Assembly: GCA_947374105.1 (NCBI GenBank)
Contig: CANCAO010000089.1
Location: 1 to 6,809, forward strand
Source of the DNA: Comamonadaceae bacterium
Lineage (GTDB): Bacteria; Pseudomonadota; Gammaproteobacteria; Burkholderiales; Burkholderiaceae_C
Length of the DNA stretch: 6,809 nt
Reading direction: 5' to 3'
The position numbers and the translations under genes were made by a program. Position 1 is the first letter of the stretch. Every line of letters starts with the position of its first letter. Below, in pieces: positions 1 through 5,861 of the stretch. The notes under the pieces are model-generated. The model saw only the letters and a program-made list of their open reading frames with translations. It searched no databases and was not told the origin of the DNA.

Positions 1-746
1 AAATCGTGCAGGAGCGGCTGGAGCGTGAGTTTGATCAAGACCTCATCACCACCGCCCCGAGCGTGGTTTACCAGGTGGTCAAGAATGATGGCGAAGTCAT
101 GATGGTGGAGAACCCCTCCAAGATGCCGGACGTGGGCAAGACCGCCGAGATCCGCGAACCCATCGTCACGGTGCACTTGTACATGCCGCAAGAGTATGTG
201 GGTGCTGTCATGACGCTGGCCAACCAAAAGCGTGGTGTTCAAATGCACATGGCCTACCATGGCCGTCAGGTGATGTTGACCTACGAGATGCCGTTGGGCG
301 AAATCGTACTGGACTTCTTTGACAAGCTCAAGTCGGTCAGTCGGGGCTATGCCTCCATGGACTACGAGTTTAAAGAGTACCGAGCTTCGGACGTGGTCAA
401 GGTGGACATTCTGCTCAACGGTGACAAGGTGGATGCCCTGTCCATCATCGTGCACCGCAGCCAGTCGTTGTACCGGGGGCGAGCGGTGGTGAGCAAGATG
501 CGCGAGATCATCAGCCGCCAGATGTATGACGTGGCCATCCAGGCTGCCATCGGTGCCAACATCATTGCGCGCGAAAGTATCAAGGCACTGCGCAAGAACG
601 TGCTGGCAAAATGCTACGGTGGCGATATCAGTCGCAAGAAAAAACTCCTTGAAAAACAAAAAGCAGGTAAGAAACGCATGAAACAAATTGGTTCGGTCGA
701 AGTGCCTCAAGAGGCGTTCTTGGCCATTTTGCGGGTTGAAGATTGA
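1..746 (+). CDS. lepA: Elongation factor 4 (LepA), C-terminal part; 5' end outside window
   Basis: LepA/EF4 is a ribosome-associated translational GTPase, linked in the literature to back-translocation, initiation and 30S biogenesis. Only the last ~247 residues are here, so the GTPase domain is outside the window. Reading is open to the left edge, in frame from base 3, and the GTG at base 6 is an internal Val, not a start. The first residues ('[18 protein letters not shown]') match the end of domain III. The EF-G domain V-like part follows (about residues 50-120, with 'LANQKRGVQ' and '[21 protein letters not shown]'). The LepA-specific C-terminal domain comes next, with '[20 protein letters not shown]', the lysine-rich '[17 protein letters not shown]' and the end '[14 protein letters not shown]'. 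The match to the E. coli protein is close to the last residues, so the 3' end is intact. The TGA at 744-746 shares its A with the lepB ATG. Identification is secure. Confidence 0.97.
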   Translation, partial: IVQERLEREFDQDLITTAPSVVYQVVKNDGEVMMVENPSKMPDVGKTAEIREPIVTVHLYMPQEYVGAVMTLANQKRGVQMHMAYHGRQVMLTYEMPLGEIVLDFFDKLKSVSRGYASMDYEFKEYRASDVVKVDILLNGDKVDALSIIVHRSQSLYRGRAVVSKMREIISRQMYDVAIQAAIGANIIARESIKALRKNVLAKCYGGDISRKKKLLEKQKAGKKRMKQIGSVEVPQEAFLAILRVED

Positions 747-1711
747 TGCAGATCATTACTTCTTTTATTCTGGCGGCGTTTGCCGCCTATATCGGTGCTT
801 GGTACTTTGGCGCGGTTGATGGCAACTTTGCCTTGCTGTTGTTCATGGCCACCGTCATCACCGGTGTTTACTGGTTGGCCGAGCGATTTTACTTTTTGCC
901 TCAACGTCAAGTGGCTGCAGCCAAGCTGGAGGCTGATGCCGCGCAACGTCGAAATGAGTTAAACAAACTGGGCATCAATCAGGTAGATGTCAATGTCACT
1001 GAGGCCAAGCAGCGTTTGCTCATGCAGCCCTGGTGGCTGGATTGGACTGCAGGCTTGTTCCCCGTGATCATCGCGGTGTTTGTGATGCGTTCGTTTTTAT
1101 TCGAGCCTTTCAAAATCCCCTCGGGCTCCATGATTCCCACCTTGCTGGTGGGCGACCTCATTCTGGTCAACAAATTTACCTATGGTGTGCGCTTGCCAGT
1201 GATCAATCTCAAGATCACCGAAGGCAACAAGCCCCAGCGTGGTGACGTCATGGTGTTTCGCTATCCGCCCAAGCCCAGTTTGGACTACATCAAACGTGTG
1301 GTGGGTGTGCCGGGCGATGAGGTGGCTTACCTGAATAAGCGATTGACCATCAATGGCCAAGCCGTCAGCACGAATGTGGTGCCGGAGTTTTTTGACGAGA
1401 CTGCCATGCGCTACTTCAAGCAGTTGGATGAAACGTTTGGTCAAAACAAGCACCATATTCTTAACGATGACGAACGCCCCGCCTTCGTTTCAGGCGCGGA
1501 CGATTTTGTCAATCGCCAGAATTGCCGCTACAGCGTTGAAGGTGTGGTGTGCAAGGTGCCCGAAGGCCACTACTTCATGATGGGCGATAACCGCGATAAT
1601 TCGTTGGATTCCCGCTACTGGGGGTTTGTACCCGACCAAAACATCGTGGGTAAAGCCTTTTTTGTCTGGATGAATTTTGGCAGCCTGAAGCGGATTGGTC
1701 CGTTCAATTGA
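746..1711 (+). CDS. lepB: Signal peptidase I (LepB), inner-membrane leader peptidase
   Basis: Type I signal peptidase removes signal peptides from exported proteins at the periplasmic face of the inner membrane. The 321-residue length is close to E. coli LepB. Hydrophobic stretches lie at about residues 3-22, 28-46 and 103-118. The last is the usual anchor just before the catalytic domain, so three membrane passes are possible. Conserved boxes are visible: 'PSGSMIPTLLVGD' with nucleophile Ser128, 'DYIKRVVGVPGDEV' with general-base Lys183, and 'MGDNRDNSLDSRYWGFVP' from about residue 279. Cys259 and Cys269 lie in the periplasmic part and could form a disulfide (inference). The ATG at 746 is chosen because it overlaps the lepA TGA as TGATG. 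A TTG three bases upstream is possible but less likely. No strong Shine-Dalgarno is seen, so translation is probably coupled to lepA. Confidence 0.97.
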   Translation: MQIITSFILAAFAAYIGAWYFGAVDGNFALLLFMATVITGVYWLAERFYFLPQRQVAAAKLEADAAQRRNELNKLGINQVDVNVTEAKQRLLMQPWWLDWTAGLFPVIIAVFVMRSFLFEPFKIPSGSMIPTLLVGDLILVNKFTYGVRLPVINLKITEGNKPQRGDVMVFRYPPKPSLDYIKRVVGVPGDEVAYLNKRLTINGQAVSTNVVPEFFDETAMRYFKQLDETFGQNKHHILNDDERPAFVSGADDFVNRQNCRYSVEGVVCKVPEGHYFMMGDNRDNSLDSRYWGFVPDQNIVGKAFFVWMNFGSLKRIGPFN

Positions 1712-1726
1712 CTCCGTGTGTTTAAT

Positions 1727-1732
1727 AAGGAG
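1727..1732 (+). promoter_or_regulatory. Strong ribosome binding site for the DUF4845 gene
   Basis: AAGGAG sits six bases before the ATG at 1739. It is the best Shine-Dalgarno match in the window and decides the start against the in-frame GTG at 1718, which lies upstream of it. Confidence 0.8.
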
Positions 1733-1738
1733 AAAACG

Positions 1739-2092
1739 ATGAGACATCAATTCAAATCAAGCCAACTTGGCATGTCGTTTCTGGGTATGCTTTTCATCGC
1801 TGGAGTGCTGGCTGCGACCGGTGTGGTGCTCGCACAAGTGTTTCCCACACTGATCGAATACCAAGCCGTGAGCAAGGCCGTGAGCAAGTCTAAAGATGGT
1901 GGTTCCGTGGCTGAGGTAAGAAGCTTATTTGACAAGGCTGCCCAGATCGATGACATCAAGTCTATTAGTGGCAATGATCTGGAGATCACCAAGGAAGGCG
2001 ACAAAGTCGTGGTTCGCTTCGCCTATGAGCGTGAAATCCACTTGGCGGGCCCAGCTTGGTTGACCCTGAAGTACGCTGGACGCTCTAAATAA
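1739..2092 (+). CDS. DUF4845 family single-pass membrane protein, function unknown
   Basis: This 117-residue protein has a short basic N-terminus (MRHQFKSSQLG), one hydrophobic segment at about residues 12-35, and a small soluble domain that should lie in the periplasm. Its position between lepB and rnc, its size and its layout match the DUF4845 family, which I recall at this locus in beta- and gammaproteobacteria (the PA0769 position in Pseudomonas aeruginosa). No enzymatic motif is visible. The junction 'QLG-MSFLGMLFIAGVLA' resembles a type IV prepilin cleavage site followed by a hydrophobic helix, but the Glu expected at mature position 5 is Gly16. It is therefore not a canonical pilin. 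The start at 1739 follows a strong AAGGAG, and its TAA is one base from the rnc GTG. The family call rests on context and recall, not on a profile search. Confidence 0.85.
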   Translation: MRHQFKSSQLGMSFLGMLFIAGVLAATGVVLAQVFPTLIEYQAVSKAVSKSKDGGSVAEVRSLFDKAAQIDDIKSISGNDLEITKEGDKVVVRFAYEREIHLAGPAWLTLKYAGRSK

Positions 2093-2093
2093 A

Positions 2094-2804
2094 GTGACTG
2101 AGCGATTGAATGAACGTGTGTCTGATGGCTTGACCGCGCTGCAAGCTCGCTTGCAGCATCAATTTTCCAATCCTGCTTTGCTTGGCCGTGCTATCACGCA
2201 CCGCAGCTTCTCTGCCGACCACAATGAGCGCTTGGAGTTTCTGGGCGATGGGGTTCTCAACCTGGTGGTTGCTGATTTTTTATTTGCGCAATTGAGTGAG
2301 TTGCCTGAAGGTGATCTCTCACGCATTCGCGCCAACTTGGTTAAGCAAGACACCTTGCACAATTTATCTGTCGAAATCGGTTTGCCGGAAGTGATTCGAC
2401 TTGGTGAGGGTGAAGTGCGCTCCGGCGGTCACAAGCGCCCCTCCATCTTGGCCGATGCACTGGAAGCTGTGATTGGGGCGGTTTATCTGGATGCTGGTTA
2501 TACGGCGGCCCAAGCCTTGGTGCAACGCCTGTTCAGAGCGGTGGAAATCAACCCGCAAATGGACGCGATAGGCAAAGACGCCAAGACCGAATTGCAAGAA
2601 TGGTTGCAAGGGCGCAAGATGAAGCTCCCGCTGTACCGCGTGGTCGGCACGACGGGTATGGCGCACAAACAAACGTTTGACGTGGAATGCGAGATCGTCG
2701 AACTCAATTTAACCGAGCGCGGTATCGGCAATTCGCGCCGCGCGGGGGAACAATCCGCCGCCACGGCCATGCTACAGACGCTCAAAGCCAAAGGGCCCCT
2801 ATGA
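2094..2804 (+). CDS. rnc: Ribonuclease III (RNase III)
   Basis: RNase III cleaves double-stranded RNA. It processes the 30S rRNA precursor and some mRNAs. The 236 residues fit the family (E. coli 226). The nuclease domain covers about residues 12-150, with the signature '[14 protein letters not shown]' (Glu45, Glu48, Asp52) and '[16 protein letters not shown]' (Asp121, Glu124), so the metal-binding acidic residues are present. A double-stranded-RNA-binding domain follows at about 160-230 ('[18 protein letters not shown]' to '[19 protein letters not shown]'). The GTG start lies one base after the DUF4845 stop. No in-frame ATG lies nearby and no Shine-Dalgarno is visible, so re-initiation by ribosomes finishing DUF4845 is likely. 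An in-frame GTG at 2118 is an alternative, but would trim the N-terminus by eight residues. The TGA overlaps the era ATG. Confidence 0.97.
   Translation: MTERLNERVSDGLTALQARLQHQFSNPALLGRAITHRSFSADHNERLEFLGDGVLNLVVADFLFAQLSELPEGDLSRIRANLVKQDTLHNLSVEIGLPEVIRLGEGEVRSGGHKRPSILADALEAVIGAVYLDAGYTAAQALVQRLFRAVEINPQMDAIGKDAKTELQEWLQGRKMKLPLYRVVGTTGMAHKQTFDVECEIVELNLTERGIGNSRRAGEQSAATAMLQTLKAKGPL
2791..2795 (+). promoter_or_regulatory. Ribosome binding site for era, inside the rnc 3' end
   Basis: AAGGG lies five bases before the ATG at 2801. With the ATGA overlap, it supports that start over the upstream in-frame GTG at 2687, which would add 38 residues of unlikely sequence read across rnc. Confidence 0.6.
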
Positions 2805-3805
2805 ATGAAACAAATTCCCCGATCACTCTGCCACCGGCTGACGTTGAGGCCCCAACAGAAGTGCTTTCTGCGGCTCTGGCGCATGGCGGAGTTAACCCCG
2901 ATCACCCCAACCGACGCTGCGGCCTGATCGCCATTGTGGGCAAACCCAACGTGGGCAAATCCACGTTGATGAACGCGCTGGTGGGTCAAAAAATCAGCAT
3001 TACCTCGCGCAAGGCGCAGACCACGCGCCACCGCATCACTGGCATGCACACTGCGGATGAGGCGCAGTTTGTGTTTGTGGACACACCGGGCTTTCAAACG
3101 CGGCACAACACCGCGCTGAATCGCTCGCTCAACAAAACCGTGCTGGGCGCTGTGGCGGATGTGGACTTGGTGGTCTTTGTGGTGGAAGCGGGTATGTTCA
3201 ACCAGGCCGACGCCAAGGTGCTCTCGCTCTTGAACAAAGACATTCCCACGCTGCTATTGGCCAACAAGCTCGATCAGGTGAACCGCCGCGCCGACATCGC
3301 ACCCTGGTTGCAAGAGATGCAGCAGCGTCACTCCTTTGCCGAATTCGTGCCCATGTCGGCGAAGAACGCCAAAGATGTCGAGCGTCTCTTGGTGATTTGC
3401 GAAAAATACCTGCCTCAGCAAGACTGGTGGTATGCCGCCGACGAGCTAACGGATAAGAACGAGAAATTTCTCGCCAGCGAAACCGTGCGCGAAAAACTGT
3501 TTCGCCTGACAGGCGATGAGCTGCCCTACACCTCGACGGTGGTGATCGACAAGTTCGAGGAAGAACCCGGGCGCGGCAAGCAAAAGCGACTGGTCAAGAT
3601 TGCTGCCACCATCGTTGTGGAGCGAGACAGCCACAAGGCAATGGTCATCGGCGACAAGGGTGAGCGCATCAAGCGCATCGGCACCGAAACCCGCGTGGAA
3701 CTCGAAAAACTCATGGACGCTAAAGTCTTCATCGAGATGTGGGTCAAGGTGCGCTCAGGCTGGGCTGATGACGAAGCGCGGGTGCGCAGTTTTGGCTACG
3801 AATAA
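2801..3805 (+). CDS. era: GTPase Era, 30S subunit assembly factor
   Basis: Era is an essential GTPase that binds the 3' end of 16S rRNA and acts in 30S maturation. The GTPase domain shows G1 'GKPNVGKST' (residues 47-55), the switch region 'TTRHRITG' (74-81), G3 'DTPG' (94-97), G4 'NKLD' (155-158) and G5 'SAK' (186-188). The C-terminal type II KH domain includes the GxxG loop '[11 protein letters not shown]' (284-294) and ends '[18 protein letters not shown]'. At 334 residues it is longer than E. coli Era (301) because about 40 residues precede the G domain. That extension is rich in Pro, Ala and acidic residues and looks disordered. The ATG overlaps the rnc TGA by three bases and has AAGGG upstream. 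The 3' end overlaps the probable start of recO. Pairing with rnc puts two 16S rRNA maturation factors under coupled translation. Confidence 0.97.
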   Translation: MNETNSPITLPPADVEAPTEVLSAALAHGGVNPDHPNRRCGLIAIVGKPNVGKSTLMNALVGQKISITSRKAQTTRHRITGMHTADEAQFVFVDTPGFQTRHNTALNRSLNKTVLGAVADVDLVVFVVEAGMFNQADAKVLSLLNKDIPTLLLANKLDQVNRRADIAPWLQEMQQRHSFAEFVPMSAKNAKDVERLLVICEKYLPQQDWWYAADELTDKNEKFLASETVREKLFRLTGDELPYTSTVVIDKFEEEPGRGKQKRLVKIAATIVVERDSHKAMVIGDKGERIKRIGTETRVELEKLMDAKVFIEMWVKVRSGWADDEARVRSFGYE

Positions 3806-4544
3806 ACGGATCGGCGATGAGCCCGCGTATGTTCTCCATCGCTACGACTGGAGCGAGTCCAGCCTGATTCTTGAGGTCTTTACTCGGCACTACGGCCGCA
3901 TTGCGCTGGTAGCCAAAGGGGCCAAGCGACCTCACTCCAGTTTTCGCCCCATTCTGCTGCCGCTGCAGCCGCTGCATGTGGCCTTTGGCGGCGACGCAGA
4001 AATTCGCACACTCAAGAGCGCGGAATGGCAAGGCGGCCACGTCATGCCGAGCGGGGAAGCGCTGCTCTCGGGCACTTACCTTAACGAGTTGCTTCTATTG
4101 TTGTTGGCGCGGGATGATCCGCACCCAGCGCTGTTTGATGTCTATGGTCGCGTCGTCCAAGTCTTGGCGTCTGAACATGGCGAGGTGCTGCAAACCGCGT
4201 TGCGCACGTTTGAGTTGCTTCTGCTGCGTGAGATTGGCCTGCTGCCCGCTCTCGATAGCCAGACCATGACCTTGGCGCGGCTCCAGCCCGAGGACCGTTA
4301 CACCTTAGTGCCCGAAGGCGGTTTGCGCCTTAGTGGTGAGGCCGACCGGGCCAGCTTGTCAGGTGCTCAGTGGCTGAACTTGCAACAATCGCTGCTTGAT
4401 GATGCCCCCTTCACAACTACGTTGCGCGCCTGTGCCGAGGTGATGAGTGAACTCAAACCCCAGCTACGCGGTCTGCTCAATTACCATTGCGGGGTGGGTA
4501 CGCTGCGTACCCGGCAGATGATGATGGACATCCAAAATCTTTGA
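3792..4544 (+). CDS. recO: DNA repair protein RecO
   Basis: RecO works with RecR (and RecF) to load RecA onto SSB-coated DNA and to anneal strands in gap repair. With the start chosen here it has 250 residues, typical of the family. The N-terminal OB-fold covers about residues 1-80 ('[20 protein letters not shown]', '[13 protein letters not shown]'). A helical domain follows, with '[20 protein letters not shown]' and '[19 protein letters not shown]'. The C-terminus '[14 protein letters not shown]' resembles other betaproteobacterial RecO ends. The TTG at 3792 gives '[16 protein letters not shown]', the N-terminus I expect for this group, and overlaps the era end by 14 bases. An in-frame ATG at 3768 would add eight residues. 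Neither has a strong Shine-Dalgarno, so the start is uncertain although the product is not. The four-Cys zinc site of Deinococcus RecO is absent, as is usual in proteobacteria. Confidence 0.93.
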   Translation: MATNKRIGDEPAYVLHRYDWSESSLILEVFTRHYGRIALVAKGAKRPHSSFRPILLPLQPLHVAFGGDAEIRTLKSAEWQGGHVMPSGEALLSGTYLNELLLLLLARDDPHPALFDVYGRVVQVLASEHGEVLQTALRTFELLLLREIGLLPALDSQTMTLARLQPEDRYTLVPEGGLRLSGEADRASLSGAQWLNLQQSLLDDAPFTTTLRACAEVMSELKPQLRGLLNYHCGVGTLRTRQMMMDIQNL

Positions 4545-4564
4545 ACTATGACCCCTATACTTGT

Positions 4565-4625
4565 CACTACGTGTACTTCGCTGCCCCCCGAGGGGGTGCA
4601 TTTTTTCTTGGGACGGCCCGGCGAA
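4565..4625 (+). repeat. GC-rich intergenic repeat-like element between recO and pdxJ
   Basis: The gap holds a C-run/G-run hairpin (CCCCCCGAGGGGG at 4584-4596), then a T-run, then CTTGGGACGGCCCGGCG (4607-4623). This order of blocks (GCTGCCCCCCGAGGGGG, a spacer, CTTGGGGCGGCCCGGCG) is one I recall as a frequent dispersed intergenic element in Comamonadaceae genomes. Only one copy is seen in this window, so repeat status is recall rather than observation. Boundaries are approximate. Confidence 0.45.
4582..4609 (+). terminator. Possible rho-independent terminator after recO
   Basis: TGC at 4582-4584 can pair with GCA at 4598-4600. After one C/T mismatch, four C-G pairs close a three-base loop (4590-4592). 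Six T's and then CTT follow directly (4601-4609). An alternative register pairs five C with five G. The structure is short but well placed, 38 bases after the recO stop. It also lies only ~20 bases before the pdxJ start, so it could attenuate rather than end transcription. Confidence 0.45.
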
Positions 4626-4630
4626 AAAAC

Positions 4631-5374
4631 ATGAGTACATCTCTCTCCGTCAACCTCAACAAAGTCGCCCTCGTGCGCAACACGCGCCACCTGGGCATCC
4701 CCAGTGTCACGCGCGCGGCCACGCTGTGTTTTCAGGCGGGCGCGCACGGCATCACGGTGCACCCGCGCCCGGACGAGCGCCACATCCGAGCCAACGACGT
4801 GCATGAGCTGGCCACGCTGCTCCAAGTCTGGCCCGACCGCGAGTTCAACATCGAGGGCAACCCCTTTCAGAACCTGATGGACTTTGTGCGCAATGTGCGG
4901 CCGCAGCAGGTCACCTTTGTGCCCGACAGTGAAGGCCAGTTCACCAGCGATCACGGTTGGTCTTTTCCGCAAGACGCGGATCGCCTTCGCCCGTTGATTG
5001 ATGAGTGCCATGCCCTGGGCGTGCGCGTGAGTTTATTCATGGATGCTGACCCGCAAGCCATGGCCGCAGCCAAAGCCGTGGGCGCTGACCGCGTCGAGCT
5101 CTACACCGAGCCCTATGCCGCCGCCTGGGGTGGCCCCGATCAGGCCGTGCAACTGGCCCGCTTTGCCGCCACCGCACAAGCCGCGCTGGATGTTGGCCTA
5201 CAAGTCAACGCGGGCCATGACCTCAACCGCGACAACCTCGGGGCCTTCCTCAGTGCCGTGCCCGGCGTGAGCGAAGTCTCCATCGGTCACGCTCTGATTG
5301 CCGATGCGCTGGAGCTGGGTTACAGCGCCACGATCAAGGCGTACTTGAGTTGTATGAAAGAGGCCCAGATTTGA
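4631..5374 (+). CDS. pdxJ: Pyridoxine 5'-phosphate synthase (PdxJ)
   Basis: PdxJ condenses 1-deoxy-D-xylulose 5-phosphate with the amino-ketone product of PdxA to give pyridoxine 5'-phosphate, the ring-closing step of DXP-dependent vitamin B6 synthesis. It is a cytosolic TIM barrel. The 247 residues fit the family. Visible motifs are '[13 protein letters not shown]' (His44, Arg46, His51), 'FNIEGNP' (Glu75), '[17 protein letters not shown]' (from residue 94), 'VNAGHDLN' (His196) and the phosphate-binding '[11 protein letters not shown]' near the end. The N-terminal motif reads '[14 protein letters not shown]' where E. coli has 'VNIDHIATLRNAR'. The ATG at 4631 is chosen because the conserved sequence starts just after it; upstream in-frame codons lie in the GC-rich element. 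No Shine-Dalgarno is seen, only an A-run (4624-4629). The stop overlaps the acpS TTG. Confidence 0.96.
   Translation: MSTSLSVNLNKVALVRNTRHLGIPSVTRAATLCFQAGAHGITVHPRPDERHIRANDVHELATLLQVWPDREFNIEGNPFQNLMDFVRNVRPQQVTFVPDSEGQFTSDHGWSFPQDADRLRPLIDECHALGVRVSLFMDADPQAMAAAKAVGADRVELYTEPYAAAWGGPDQAVQLARFAATAQAALDVGLQVNAGHDLNRDNLGAFLSAVPGVSEVSIGHALIADALELGYSATIKAYLSCMKEAQI
5357..5363 (+). promoter_or_regulatory. Ribosome binding site for acpS, inside the pdxJ 3' end
   Basis: AAAGAGG lies seven bases before TTG 5371. It supports that codon as the acpS start, over the in-frame TTG at 5350, which lies upstream of this site. Confidence 0.6.
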
Positions 5375-5778
5375 TTTACGGTATTGGCACTGACATCTGC
5401 GACGTGCGCCGTATCCGCGCCAGTTTGGAGCGCCACGGCGAGCGCTTTGCACAAAAAATTCTCAGTGATGAAGAATTCGCCACCTGGCAAGCCCGCAGCG
5501 CGCGCTGGCCCGAGCGTGGCCTGCGCTACCTGGCCACCCGCTTCAGCGCCAAAGAAGCGTTCTCTAAAGCCATCGGCACGGGCATGCGCATGCCCATGAG
5601 CTGGCGCTTGTGTGAGATCGGCAAGTTGCCTGCGGGCTCGGCCAACGCGGGCAAGCCCGTCATCGTGCTGCACGGTGGTTTAAAGGTGTGGTTCGAGGCC
5701 CAAGGACTGAGCGCCCATGTGAGCGTGACGGATGAGTCCGACTATGCCGCCAGCTTCTGTGTGGTCGAAAAATTATAG
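5371..5778 (+). CDS. acpS: Holo-[acyl-carrier-protein] synthase (AcpS)
   Basis: AcpS transfers 4'-phosphopantetheine from coenzyme A to a serine of apo-ACP, activating it for fatty acid synthesis. The 135-residue protein is near the usual 120-130. It begins '[15 protein letters not shown]', with the metal-binding Asp8, and has '[19 protein letters not shown]' with Glu62, the two residues that coordinate Mg2+ in this family. The C-terminal beta region ends '[21 protein letters not shown]', as in other AcpS proteins. The TTG start forms a four-base TTGA overlap with the pdxJ stop and has AAAGAGG upstream. It gives exactly the N-terminus expected for the family. The pdxJ-acpS pairing is the same as in E. 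coli. No clear terminator follows the stop. Confidence 0.96.
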   Translation: MIYGIGTDICDVRRIRASLERHGERFAQKILSDEEFATWQARSARWPERGLRYLATRFSAKEAFSKAIGTGMRMPMSWRLCEIGKLPAGSANAGKPVIVLHGGLKVWFEAQGLSAHVSVTDESDYAASFCVVEKL

Positions 5779-5797
5779 ACGAATCGGCCTGTAGGTC

Positions 5798-5825
5798 TTG
5801 AAATACATGCGTAAGAAGCTATTAA
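5798..5825 (+). promoter_or_regulatory. Candidate sigma70-type promoter for nagZ
   Basis: TTGAAA (5798-5803) and TATTAA (5820-5825) are separated by 16 bases, in an AT-rich stretch quite unlike the flanking genes. Transcription would begin near 5832, about 30 bases before the nagZ ATG. This is a match by eye only. In the same stretch, GCTA (5818-5821) and TAGC (5831-5834) form a short inverted repeat over the -10. Confidence 0.45.
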
Positions 5826-5861
5826 AACTGTAGCAATTAAATTTCAAATTGATTTAAAAAA

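Noticed and set aside
2498..3106. A 202-codon open frame on the minus strand across the rnc/era junction
   Set aside because: It lies wholly antisense to two well-identified genes, its product resembles nothing I know and has a low-complexity, Ser/Arg/Cys-rich composition, and long antisense frames are common in GC-rich DNA.
3955..3976. Direct repeat CCGCTGCA in recO
   Set aside because: It is a two-copy run encoding 'LPLQPLH' and is explained by codon choice.
4541..4561. Promoter for pdxJ from TTGAAC (4541-4546) and TATACT (4556-4561)
   Set aside because: The spacing is only nine bases, too short for a sigma70 promoter, and no better -35 lies 16-18 bases before TATACT. The location, upstream of the terminator-like hairpin, also argues against it.
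4481..5011. A 176-codon minus-strand frame over recO end and pdxJ
   Set aside because: It is antisense to pdxJ with its conserved motifs, has no ribosome binding site I can support, and is explained by codon bias.
5784..5797. Hairpin after acpS (GGCCT/AGGTC) as a terminator
   Set aside because: The loop would be only two bases, one pair is a wobble, and no T-run follows.
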